Assembly: GCF_036588685.1 (NCBI RefSeq)
Contig: NC_086378.1
Coordinates: 29,241,578-29,305,577 of the forward strand
DNA: 64,000 nucleotides
Direction: 5' to 3'
From: Mytilus trossulus
Taxonomy: Eukaryota > Mollusca > Bivalvia > Mytilida > Mytilidae
Part shown: positions 22,727 through 34,665 of the stretch, piece after piece
Position numbering within the stretch: position 1 is the first letter of the stretch
Layout: each line of letters opens with the position of its first letter
Made by a program: the position numbers and the translations under genes
Notes under the pieces: model-generated
Told to the model about the DNA's origin: nothing
The model's database searches: none
The model's input: the letters and a program-made list of their open reading frames with translations, nothing else

Positions 22727-23555
22727 ACATAAATATTAATTTTGCAAGTTTTCTATTGCACTGTCAAAATGCCTTGAAATATTTCACTGAAGTTTTCAAA
22801 CACTAATTTTACTAGCATTCGGGAATTTCATGATCACTTTCTGCAGATTTTTACAGGTTAAGAAACAAAATGATTTTGGGTTGTTCATCGATTTACGTTT
22901 GAGCTTTCAAAAATGGCTGCTTTCGGATGTCAAAATGAAGTTGCAATAAAAATGATACCCCTTCATATTGTACAGGTATCAATTTATCATTCATGAGTAG
23001 ATAGTTTTTGCAAATGATTAAAAGTGACATTAGGATATAAGATCAACAACATATAAAGCACAAATTAAACAGCAATTGAGAAAGCGACACATGCAGATAC
23101 GATAAAGAATTCTTAGAAGCAGAACACTCTTTAGTAACCTGGTTATATGTATATAATATGACCAGTAGCCAATGTCTATCGAAACAGAAACGGTTGTCAA
23201 AATACATTTGTGTTTCTTGAAATATGAATAGTAGATATAGAAAAATATCAAGTAAGTATTATCCAAAATAAATTGCGGTTAAAAAAATTTGTGATTTAAA
23301 TCTGTTCAAAGTTTTGATTTTACTACCCTACATGTATATACAAAAAGAGTTGATTGGACAATGGATATTATATTGGAAACAATTTTGATATTCATTGACC
23401 AATCAAACATTTGTGTACAGACTGTTATACTCCACCTACCCATTGACTATAGGTTTCAATATTTATTACAATGCCTGAGCAAACAACCAAAAAAGTTGAC
23501 AAGCAAGGCATTTAAACTTTTGGTTTGCATACTGTTGTATTTAACTGCAATTGCA

Positions 23556-23760
23556 CATGCTGATGCTATAACTGTCCTTAAACTTTTACCAGATAATATT
23601 TTTGTTAGATTTGGAGATTCCGTATATCGTTAACTAAAATTAGCACAGACCTATCAAAACTACATTTGGTAGCAAATTAAATAAAACTTTTCGATATCGG
23701 GATGATATATTTACTCTCAATAATGTCGACTTCAGTATGTACACTTGGCAGCGAAAGGGT
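23556..23760 (+). pseudogene. Reverse-transcriptase fragment (first local copy)
   Basis: Translates in part to LLPDNIFVRFGDSVYR and then, past stops, to SLNNVDFSMYT. These resemble the segment just before and after the catalytic centre of a class of RTs common in bivalves (possibly Penelope-like). Too short and broken to act. A second, longer copy lies 1.1 kb downstream. Confidence 0.55.
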
Positions 23761-23904
23761 AAATACTGCACAGGTATCAATTAACCATACATGACATTAG
23801 GATACAAGGTCAACAACATATAAAGCACAAATTAACAATTGAGAAAGCCACACATGCATTGACGATAAAGAATTCTAAGAAGCACTCTTAAGTAACCTGG
23901 ATAT

Positions 23905-24308
23905 TTATAGAATAATCAACTGAAGAATTCAAATAGAGAAAAATATTCAACGAGTGACCGAACAACACTTTAATTGACGCATGCGCGTAGCGCAGGCGTT
24001 AATTATCAGTGTTGTTCATCACGAGTTGAATATTTTTCAATATTTGAATTCTTTAATTAGTTATTCTTTTTATTACATTGGCAAATGACTTTATTTAAGG
24101 AAATTAATGTAAAACATGGAAAGAAATATATCTTTTTTCTATGCATTTACAATTTGTTTTTGATCCGCCGTTATCGACGTCTTGACAATGCCTATTGTTG
24201 TTTGACGTCAGAGACTGAAGTAACCACTTTTATTTCACCTGTGAAATCATCGGTTTTTATTTAACTGGGAAATCAATGTACAGTAATTCATTGCAACCAA
24301 TGTAATAA
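23905..24308. mobile_element. Foldback element with palindromic left half
   Basis: GAAGAATTCAAATAGAGAAA at 23934 is matched inverted by TATTTGAATTCTTTAATTAG near 24041, around a GC-rich centre (GACGCATGCGCGTAGCGCAG). Downstream, TTATTACATTGGCAAATGA (24071) is matched inverted by TTGCAACCAATGTAATAAA (24290-24308). It splits the array flank that elsewhere reads straight from 'GTAACCTGG'/'GACTTGG' to 'ATATGACCAGTAGCCAATGC', so it is an insertion specific to unit 1. Confidence 0.6.
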
Positions 24309-24639
24309 ATGTATATAAAATTACCAGTAACCAATGCTCATCTAAACAGAGACGGTTTTCAAAATACATTTGTGCCTCTTGAATTATGAATAATAGATAA
24401 AAAAAAATATCAAGAAAGTATTATCTAAGATAAATTGCATGCTAATATTGGTGATTTGAATTGGTTCAAAGTTATGATTTTACTATTCTATTTACCGCTT
24501 TACCTCGTATTCTGATTAAGGAAAAAATCAAACCTTATTGTTTTGGCATTTAAAAAGACATAATACCAATACATATGTTCAAACTCTTTCAGGTTATTTT
24601 TAAGTAACAACAAACAAAAAACTATGTTAATTGGACATG

Positions 24640-25640
24640 CTCTGATATTATAACTGCCCTTGAACGTTACTAGATAACATTTTTGTTCGATTTGGAGATT
24701 TCGTTTGTCGTTAAGTTATCTGAATTCCATTGAAAGATAACTGTGCACCACTTATTGAGGACCGGTTTCTGTATTGCTATGAGTTACAATTTATGACTAA
24801 GGTCAGCAAAGACCTATCGAAACTACATCTGATACACAAATTTAATAATACTTTTAGATATTGGGATGATATATTGACTCTCAATAATGTCGACTTCGGT
24901 ATGCACAAAAAAAAACAAGCCTGTTGAACTTACTTTAGATAAAGCTAATACTGAAATGAAAACTGCCCTTTCATGGACTTTGATCTACAAAACTGTATTA
25001 GATTAACGGGAAGATTAAGACCAAAATTATTGATAAAAGAGATGATTTTTCATTTTCTATTGTTAATTATCCACTTTAAGATGGTGACGTTCAATTGTCA
25101 CAAGAGCATTGTCACCATCGTTTGGTGTTTAATGTCAACTTGTACGATTCGCTCATGTATGTAACAACGTTTACGTTTAACGAAATAAATCTATGTATTA
25201 TTGAAAAATTATTACGCCAGGGTTTTCGATATCACAACTTGACTAGTCAAAATATTTTCCAAATTTTATCTACGGCACAAGGACATCATTAGTGAATGTA
25301 AAATCAACATCACTAAAAAGTTATTACACCAGGGTTTTCGATATCACAAACTAGTCAAAACATTTACTAAATTGTATCATCGTTATAAGGAAACCATTCG
25401 TACATATAGCTCAACATACAGACATCTTATACGTTCAGATATTTGAGATCCAATCTTTTATGGTAATATTCTTTAGAAAGCACAAAAATATCAGTATTCA
25501 CATCAACAGCTAACAAATCCTTTAAACTAACTTAATAAGAAGGGATATAGTTACAATACTGTTGTAAGGTCATTAAAGATTGCATATTTTGGCTTTAATA
25601 TTGATTCACTTATAGGGTCTTTGCATCGGATTTAAACACA
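24640..25640 (+). pseudogene. Decayed reverse transcriptase carried in the array unit
   Basis: With frame changes and stops, this translates to NCAPLIEDRFLYCYELQFM, FNNTFRYWDDILTLNN (the Y-x-D-D catalytic box), PVELTLDKANTE, and further on RQGFRYHNL and TFTKLYHRYKETIRTYS. The order and motifs are those of an RT ('GxPMGTNCAPLIADLF ... FRYxDDI'), perhaps Penelope-like; no endonuclease is visible. Related pieces sit at the same place after copy 2 (36968-37690) and copy 3 (44716-45060), so the fragment was duplicated with the gene. Confidence 0.7.
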
Positions 25641-25799
25641 TTTATTATAAATCCAGTTGTTGGCATGATACGGATTATTTTCTTTTCATATAATTTATGA
25701 TGGTATAATACCTAACCCCTAACAGGAGGGATTAAAGGTGATATTAATATGACGAAGACATAATCTTTTTTAATTGTCAATCTGGCATGTCTCTAGCTG

Positions 25800-28170
25800 C
25801 TAGTATTCTTTATTAATTTTTGTATCATTGTCATTTGTTTAGTTTCTATTATCACATATTCTGACATCGGACTCGGGCATCTTTTAAACTGAGTTTTACT
25901 GTGCGTGTTACTGTGTGTGGGTTTTTTTTCTGAATTGGCTAGAGGCATAGGATACGGGGCGCCGAATGGGACTCTTGTGGTTTTGTACTCAAAATTCAAT
26001 TTTGTACGGACAAAAGTGACTTTTGTTCAACAAAAATGAGTTCAGTTTAACAAAATTTGTATCATACTACTAATTTAAAATTTTGTCATACAAAATTATC
26101 TATCAGCGGACAAAAGTCACTTTTGTCATGACAAAATTCATTTTTGTTACACAGAATTGAATTTTGTTACCTAATTTGAAAATTGGGCGACAAAAGTGAA
26201 TTTTGTATACAAATTAGTTAAGTTTGGTTTCTGTGAACTAATTTGCATACAAAATCGACTTTTGTAACACAAAATTGACTTTTGTTACACAAAATTGACT
26301 TTTGTTACACAAAATTGACTTTTGTTACACAAAATTGACTTTTGTTACACAAAATTGACTTTTGTTACACAAAATTGACTTTTGTTACACAAAATTGACT
26401 TTTGTCTCAACAAAATTGACAAAATTGACTTTTGTCTCAACAAAATTTACTTTTGTCTCAACAAAATTGACAAAATTGACTTTTGTCTCAACAAAATTGA
26501 CTTTTGTCTCAACAAAATTTACTTTTGTCTCAACAAAATTGACAAAATTGACAAAATTGACTTTTGTCTCAACAAAATTGACAAAATTTACTTTTATGAG
26601 ACAAAATTGACCAATGTGAGACAAAATTGACCAATGTGCGACAAAATTGACTTTTGTCTCAACAAAATTGAATTTTGTCTCAACAAAATTGACAAAATTG
26701 AATTTTGTCTCAACAAAATTGATTTTTGTCTCACGAAAGTCAATTTTGTCTCACGAAAGTCAATTTTGTCGTCACAAAAATGAATTTTGTCGTCACAAAA
26801 ATGAATTTTGTCGTCACAAAATTGACTTTTGTCTCAAAAAAATTGACAAAATTGACTTTTGTCTCAACAAAATTAACAAAATTGACTTTTGTCTCAACCA
26901 AATTGACAAAATTGATTTTTGTCTCAACAAAATTGATTTTTGTCTCAACAAAATCGACAAAATTCACTTTTGTCTCATCAAAATTAACAAAATTGACTTT
27001 TGTCTCAACAAAATTGACAAAATTGAATTTTGTCTCAACAAAATTGACAAAATTGAATTTTGTCTCACAAAAGTTAATTTTGTCTAACAAAATTGAATCT
27101 TACCTCACACAATTGACTTTTGTGATTTAATTTCCATATCAGGTAACAAAAGTCAATTTTGTATGCAAATATGTTTATATTTGCATACTTTTAGACAAAA
27201 TTGACTTTTGTCATGACAAATATGAATTTTGTCTACAAAAATGAATTTTGTAATGACAAAAATGAATTTTGTAATGACAAAAATGAATTTTGTCTACACA
27301 AATGAATTTTGTCATCACAAAAATGAAGTTCTCACAAAACAAGTCTGTAGCACATAGTTTTGTAAGACGAAAATGATTTTGTTATGACAAAATTGAATTT
27401 TGTACAAAACCATAAGAGTCCCATTCGGCGCCCCGTATAGGAGAAGGGTTAAGATCTAAAAAAAATATGTTTAACCCTGACGCATTTTTTGCGCCTGTCC
27501 CAAGTCAGGAGCTCATAGCCTTTGTTTGTCTTATATGATTTTTAATTTTAGTATCTTTTATATATTTCGGAGTTTAGTAACTGCAGGGATTAACTTATTA
27601 ATCATTGTCATCTTGTTTAATTTCTTTTGTTTCCTTTACTGACATCGGACTTGGACATCTTTTAAACTGCGTTTTACTGTGCGTGTTACTGTGTGTGTGT
27701 GTGTTTCTACATAGGATAGAGGTATAGGGGAAGGGTTGAGATCTCAAAAGAACATGTTTAACCCCGACACATTTTTTGTGCCCGTCTCAAGTCAGGAGCC
27801 TCTTGTCTTTTGTTAGCCTTGTATGATTTTTAATTTTAGTATCTTTTATATATTTAGGAGTTTAGTAACTGCAGGTATTCATTTATTAACCATTGTCATC
27901 TTGTTTAGTTTCTTTTGTTACCGATACTGACATCGGACTTGGACATCTTTTAAACTGAGTTTTACTGTGCGTGTTACTGTTTGTGTGTTTTTCTACATTG
28001 GATAGAGGTATATATGAAGGGTTAAGATCTCGAAAGAACATGTTCAACCCCGACACATTTTTTGCACCTGTTCCAAGTCAGGAGCCTCTTGCCTTTGTTA
28101 GTCTTGTATGATTTTTAATTTTATTTTTCTCTGATATATTTCGGAGTTTAGTATTACCTCCATTATTACT
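25800..28170. repeat. Tandem repeat with 287-288 bp period, about three units
   Basis: CATTGTCAT-TTGTTTA begins units near 25826, 27603 and 27891. Each unit holds GACATCGGACTTGGACATCT, TTTTACTGTGCGTGTTACTG and TTTAACCCCGACACATTTTT. The spacing of the first two is 287 bp once the inserted element (25953-27436 plus one target copy) is removed. The unit's end matches, inverted, part of the dispersed repeat at 18840-18905. Confidence 0.8.
25953..27436. mobile_element. 1.48-kb TIR element filled with a hairpin minisatellite
   Basis: Both ends are inverted copies of ACGGGGCGCCGAATGGGACT followed by CTTGTGGTTTTGTAC (one mismatch in about 35 bp). ATAGGA stands on each side (25947-25952 and 27437-27442), a 6-bp target duplication, and removal restores the 287-bp host repeat. 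The interior is almost wholly ACAAAA...TTTTGT units: about eight perfect 20-bp copies at 26263-26400 (ACAAAATTGACTTTTGTTAC), then 21- and 31-bp variants (CAACAAAATTGAC) to about 27120, then AATGAATTTTGT variants. No transposase. Long open frames on both strands (26362-27130) come only from the repeat and are not genes. Confidence 0.85.
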
Positions 28171-29400
28171 GATCTAGTACACATTTTTGTTTGGAGCCAG
28201 CTAAAGTACGCATCCGGTTGCGGGATGTCTCGCTGTTTTGAATACCCATTGTTGGGTTCGGCTGGTTTCCGCTCGTTTTTTTGATTGGTTGCCGTTTTGA
28301 CACCTTCCCAATTTCCATTCTCAATTTTATCACTTAATATATAGGTTCACGATCATATGGACTTGTATGGAGAGTTGACTCATTGGCACTCATACCACAT
28401 TTTATATCTTTTAACATCTACTAGTGTAGTGTAGAGATTAAAAATATCATTACTCTAAAGATAATAAGTACCATTATTTTCATAAGCTTTCTTGCAAAAA
28501 ATAATAACAAGATCTCTGATAGTAGTAAGGTAGTTAGTTATAAGCACAAATTAGAAATAAAACATATAAATCTACTATATGCGAAGAGGAAACGAAAGTT
28601 ACATTATTGTTCGTGTAATTTAGGCAAGGATTTCATAGTCGGGACTTCAAATGTTCTTCAGAAGATTTAAGCTGGATAGTGACAGTGATAATCTTGCTTT
28701 TAATTTGACTATCTGTGAAGCGTACGGACCTGAATGTAGACGAATTGACAATTTCGTGTTTGAGAACATCTGTTTAGTTAAGTCTTCACACCAAGTGACA
28801 CTACATTATTGACTGCTGTGTCTGCCGGTAAATACAAACTGCTTTGTGATAACGTAAAGTCATAATACATGTAAACGAGTGACCGGTGAAAAATAATGTT
28901 ATTCCAATTCTTGAACCAATGTACACAAATATCATAAACTTAGTCTCCTGTTCGCGATTTTATCATTTTTATCGTATAAATTTCGTATAATCGTCAATTT
29001 TGTTTTCAATCGGTTAGTGTTGTTGTGAAAGTATGGCAGGTAATTAAAGTTCGTATTTTGAAGCCAAAGTTTAACAATTGTCACCTGTTTGTCAACAATC
29101 GTCAAAAAGTATGGATATTGAGCACGTGTCTAACATGTACAATCAGATAATAGTTTATTTTAGGACAGATCCATGCGTATTGCGATCACCGGATTTTTAC
29201 GAGTTGGGTCACACTGAGGTCTTTTTGCGTACGGAAAATGTGTCGGTGAATTAATTCCTGGAAGGAAGCAATTAAAATAAAGTAAACTTCTTCAAAATAT
29301 GAACAATTATAGAATTTTCTTCAGAAAAAAGTATGTGTACATAAGTTTTATAATGAAATTATCCATTGAGTTATAAAAAAAACCATATGCATTATTTTTA

Positions 29401-31649
29401 GCTCACCTGGCCAAAAGGCCAAGTGAGCTTTTCTCATCACTTGGCGTCCGGCGTCGTTAACTTTTTCTAAAATCTTCTCCTCTGAAACTACTGAACCAAT
29501 TCAAACCAAACTTCATCTGATTGATTCCTAGGGTATCTAGAATAATTTTTGTGTTTTAATTTCCATTTCATAAAAAAACATGGCCTCCGTGGCTAAAAAT
29601 AGAACATAGGGGTAAAATGCAGTTTTTGGCTTATAACTCAAAAACCAAAGCATTTAGAGCAAATCTGACCGGGTAAAATTATTTATCAGGTCAAGATCTA
29701 TCTGCCCTGAAATTTTCAGATGAATCAGACAACCCATTGTTGGGTTGCTGCCCCTTAATAAGTAATTTTAAGGAAATTTTGCTGTTTTTGGTCATATCTT
29801 GAATACTAATATAGATGGATATAAACTGTTAACAGCAATAATGTTCAGCAAAGTAAGATTTACAAATAAGTCACCATGACCAAAATGGTCAGTTGACCCC
29901 TTTAGGAGTAATTGCCCTTTATAGTCAATTTTTAATCATTTTTCGTAAATCTCCATGATCTTTTACAAAATATTCTCCTCTGAAACTACTGAACCAATTC
30001 AAACCAAACTTCATCTGATTGATTCCTAGGGTATCTAGAATAATTTTTGTGTTTTAATTTCCATTTCATAAAAAAACATGGCCTCCATGGCTAAAAATAG
30101 AACATAGGGGTAAAATGCAGTTTTTGGCTTATAACTCCAAAACCAAAGCATTTAGAGCAAATCTGACATGGGGGTTAATTTGTTTATCAGGTCAAGATCT
30201 ATCTGCCCTGAAATTTTCAGATGAATCAGACAACCCATTGTTGGGTTGCTGCCCCTAAATTGGTAATTTTAAGGAAATTTTACTGTTTTTGGTTATTATC
30301 TTGAATATTATTATAGATGAATATAAACTGTAAACAGCAGTAATGTTCAGCAAAGTAAGATTTACAAATAAGTCGACATGACCAAAATGGTCGTTTGATC
30401 CCTTTAGGAGTTATTGCCCTTTATAGTCAATTTTTAACCATTTTTCGTAAATCTCCATGATCTTTTACAAAAATCTTCTCCTCTTAAACTACCAAGCCAA
30501 ATTAATCCAAACTTGGCCACAATCATCATTGATGTATCTAGTTTAAAAATTGTGTTTTATGACCCGGCCAACTAACCAAGATGGCCTTCACGGCTAAAAA
30601 TAGAACATGGAGGTTAAATGCAGTTTTTGGTTATTACTCAAAAACCAAAGCATTAAGAGCAAATCTGACATGGGGGTAAATTTGTTTATCTGGTCAAGAT
30701 CTATCTGCCCTGAAATTTTCAGATGAATGGGACAACCCGTTGTTGGGTTGCTGCCCCTAAATTGGTAATTTTAAGGAAATTTTACTGTTTTTGGTTATTA
30801 TCTTGAATATTATTATAGATGAATATAAACTGTAAACAGCAGTAATGTTCAGCAAAGTAAGATTCACAAATAAGTCAACAGGACCAAAATGGTCAGTTGA
30901 CCCCTTTAGGAGTTATTGCCCTTTATAGTAAATTTTTAACCATTTTTCGTAAATCTTAGTTAACTTTTACAAAAATCTTCTCCTCTGAAACTACTTGGCC
31001 AAATTTTACCAAACATAGCCAGAATCATTATTAGGCTATTTAGTTTAAACGTTGTGTTTTTTGACCGGACAAACCAACCAATACGGCTGCTACGGCTAAA
31101 AATAGAACATAGGGGTAAAACGCAGTTTTTGGCTTATAACTCAAAAACCAAAGCATGTAGAGCAAATCTGACAAGGGTAAAATTGTTTATCTGGTCAAGA
31201 TCTATCTGCCCTGAATTTAGATGAATCGGACAACTCGTTGTTAGGTTGCTGCCCCTAGATTGGTAATTTTAAGGAAATTTTGCTGTTTTGGGTTATTATC
31301 TTGAATATTATTATACATAGAGATAAACTGTAAACAGCAATAATGTACAGCAATTTAAGACTCAAAAATAAGTCAAAATGACCAAAATGGTCAATTGACC
31401 ACCCAAAAAGTTATTGTCTTTTATAATCAATTTTTAACAATTTTCATAAAATTTGTAAATTTTCCACTGAAACTACACGGACAAGTTCATTATAGATAGA
31501 GATAATTGTAAGCAGCAATAATGTTCAGTAAAGTAAGATGTACAAACACATCACAATCACCTAAACACAATTTTGTCATGAACTGTCTGCTTCCTTGGTT
31601 TAATTCACATTGGCCAAGGTGAGCGACACAGGCTCTTTAGAGCATCTAG
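29401..31649. repeat. 2.25-kb dispersed repeat with four ~500-bp internal units
   Basis: It opens with a perfect small hairpin (GCTCACCTGGCC AAAA GGCCAAGTGAGC) and closes with CCAAGGTGAGCGACACAGGC. Internal units start near 29470, 29968, 30470 and 30971 at TCTTCTCCTCTGAAACTAC and each include TCTGCCCTGAAATTTTCAGA and CCCATTGTTGGGTTGCTGCC. The internal units are very similar to each other, suggesting recent expansion. Absent from the flanks of units 3-5. Confidence 0.8.
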
Positions 31650-33611
31650 TTTTAATTTGAGGTTACTTTTTTTATTCTAGAAAAAGGGATATCATGGAGC
31701 TATTATTAACTTAAAAAAAAATCAAACTTAGGTGTATGAATATATACAGTATTCATAATTTTAATCAAATAACTGTCTGTAGATTTTTTTCCCGTTTAGG
31801 CCAATTTGTACAGTAGACTAACAAATGACCTGATGACACTGTTTTCAATTTATTATAGATAGAGAACGATATTAAGGTCCTTTCTTAACAAAAAAATTGA
31901 GGTCTCTTGTATGGACATGACAATAGGGAACATTTCTAAAACTATTAGTTTCACACTCTCAAGGGGAAGGAGCATCATTTTTTGGTAAATTGACGTCTGA
32001 TTAATAATTATTATAAGAAATAACAGGTGGTTTTGTATCATCAAAATCTGGAGTTAATGTCTATGGTTGATAGAGTCATTGAATATACTAGAAACGCTCA
32101 TAAAACCAATACCTCTACTTATATGTTTCAATTTACAAAATTCCGTTGATGAATTTAGGTTTATTGATACTAGGAAACGTCATATAACGATAAAAGGCTG
32201 TTATAATACATACAACGGGTTAACAAATGAAATGTATCGCATTCCTGAAAAAATAGCATAAAGGATTATGTTCAGTAAAACCCCTTTTTGGCCACAAAAT
32301 ATAGCTGTTTTTCAAAAATTTTGAAATGTAAACGTTTAGTTATTTATTGGAAAGTAGTACGCTTCTTCTATATAAATGTTGGCTGTTTTTGACAATACAA
32401 TATATATATCGGCACTTATGAGCATTTTAGTTAAATTTTAGACGGTTTCCGTCTGAAAAGAAAGTGGTGGAATTCGTGTTCATTCTTAAAATTGAAATGT
32501 AAGTTGTATTTGATTATAATATATATAAAGGTTAAGGATGAACACGGATGCGGCCGCTTTCATTTTTGACAAAAAAACATCTGAAAAGTGAAATTGTTTG
32601 GCCTGATTGATAGTTTTTTTTCATATTCAAGCTTAAATCGAATCGTTTTAATGACTAAATCAGTTAAAAGTAATAGAAATAGACACTTAAGTGTTTAAAA
32701 GGTGTTCAAAATCTTTCGTTTGACGAACCTGAAATTTGAGTCCAAAATCGGCCCTTACCGGACCAACTCCTTTGAAAATCTAGTAATCGGTTTGAAAATT
32801 TCATTTTTTATATGAATATAAATTAAAAATTTATAAGTATATGAGGGTTTGGGTTATAGTTTACAGTTCAAAGAATAATAAACCAAGGAATAACGAATAA
32901 ATAAAAATAAAAAAATGGACAGAGAAAAATAAGTAAACATTGAAGAAAAATGTATACAGGTATCAACTAATAGGCTAAAGTATAAAGAAAAGAGAAAAAT
33001 GACATACAAAATGTATTGAAAAACCAGAGAACAAAGTACATTAGAAATACATATAAGATAAATAAAAGTAAAAATGACATAAATAGAATAAGTATATAAA
33101 GATATAAAGGAAATAAAGTTCCACTACCAAGACTCTTGTCCAATTTTTTTAACAATTTGTACTAAATGTTGATAGTTTTCACTATCATAAAACTATTTCA
33201 TTAATATAAAAAAAGTTTGTGCCTTTTAAATTCGTTCGTTGTTGTGATGCATGTTGTTTATTTTTTTTTTAGTAGTGTTATGAAGATATCAATTATCTCA
33301 TCAACCCGGATTTGTTATGTTCTCAATCGATATATGAATTTCGAACAGCAGTTTACTACTGTTGCCTTTATAATGCTAAATATGCTAAATATTAAATAAA
33401 AAAATAAATATATTTAGTGATTTGTTTTTAGTATTTTAATCGTTTCTTAAATTATAAAAAGAAACATGTGGAATTACTTTTTTCAAAATCTATTATAAAA
33501 CATGAACACGACTTCTTGACATAATATGCAATGTAGATCGTTATAAAACAGCACATTTATTAAGAATGGTTTCTATAATCAGTTTATCTGCCTATTTTTA
33601 TTGGAGAATTT

Positions 33612-33789
33612 ACATGTCGACACTATATGTTATCGAATGACCAGACAGACATCAATATGGAAGTTTATCTGTAACCTTATGTGTCTATAGCGGAACTTGT
33701 AATAATTAGCACAAATTGCGTATTAATATATTTTGTATATATACCAGAATATTTATCTGTTTATCACTGAATTCCCACCCAGCAAACAT
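33612..33789 (+). promoter_or_regulatory. Promoter and noncoding exon 1 of GY-rich copy 2
   Basis: Conserved block from ACATGTCGACACTATATGTT through GACCAGACAGACATCAATAT and GTAATAATTAGCACAAATTG to TATATATA (33736-33743); exon 1 ends CCCAGCAAACAT at 33789, before GTAAGT. Nearly identical to copy 4's promoter (only a handful of differences by eye). Confidence 0.82.
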
Positions 33790-34665
33790 GTAAGTCCACT
33801 ACAGCTTTAATGCAAAAATCTTTAAAATAACTTAATTATTAAAAAGGAATAAATATTTCAATTATTTCTTACTTATTTTTGGAAACATATGAATAAATAA
33901 TCATTCAAAAATTTACAATAAAATTGAATTGATGATTAAAATCAAGGCTCTATATTTACAAAAAGATCAGAATTTATGATAAAAAAACAAAACTCAATAT
34001 ATGTTTTTTTTTTTCAATATATATATTTGTTTTATTTCTAGAATTGAAAATGTGTAAACAAGTTCTGAAAACATATCCTCGGGCTAAGCAACAACATGAA
34101 ATGTGTCATGATAACATTAAAGTTAAAAAAAAATTCTACGAAATAGATAATTTGAATAAACTTTTGTTTGTAAATACATTGTAAAGGAATGAGAAATAGA
34201 TAGAGAAGATATTTAGTAATGGAGATGAAATATGTAATAGGAGTAATATCAAAGGTTGACCCAAAACAGCAATAAAAAAAACACACACACACACAAGCGA
34301 GAAAGAAAGAGTGAAAGACTGACAACAAAAGATTGAGAGGACGATTTTGTTATAGTTCATGTTGCAATAGAAAATATTTGTACTAAATATTGTCAAACAG
34401 AATGTTTAACAGACTTAAAAATATCCCAGGAATGAAGAAATTGTATGCCTCTTAAACTCGTACGTTGTTAACATGCTTCTTCATTTTTGAAGAAGTGTTA
34501 TACAGATATGATCGTTTATAAAATGTTTTATACTGAAATAAATATAATTATATATGTAATCATTCGATTTTCATATTTTGATCGTTCCTTAAATTAAAAG
34601 AAATGAATATGTGGATTTACTTTTCAAAATCTATAAAACAGTAAATTTTTATATTGACTTTCAGA

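Larger units (their letters stand above)
22727..33611. other. Spacer between GY-rich copies 1 and 2; transposon-rich
   Basis: No intact gene. In order: copy 1's downstream flank present twice (about 22975-23200 and 23765-23900), a foldback element (23905-24308), reverse-transcriptase debris (23556-23760, 24640-25640), a 287-bp tandem repeat interrupted by a TIR element (25800-28170), the upstream flank of unit 2 (from about 28430), a 2.25-kb dispersed repeat (29401-31649), and more unit 2 flank to the promoter at 33612. Short open stretches here (31853-32261, 32967-33155) match the flanks of other units and look noncoding. Confidence 0.65.

Noticed and set aside
26385-27090. Repetitive 'proteins' in the ACAAAATTGAC minisatellite
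   Set aside because: They are open in several frames on both strands because the repeat lacks stops; the block lies inside a TIR insertion.
26263-27120. CRISPR-like array (regular short repeats)
   Set aside because: Units are adjacent 20-31 bp variants without unique spacers, and the genome is animal; this is a minisatellite.
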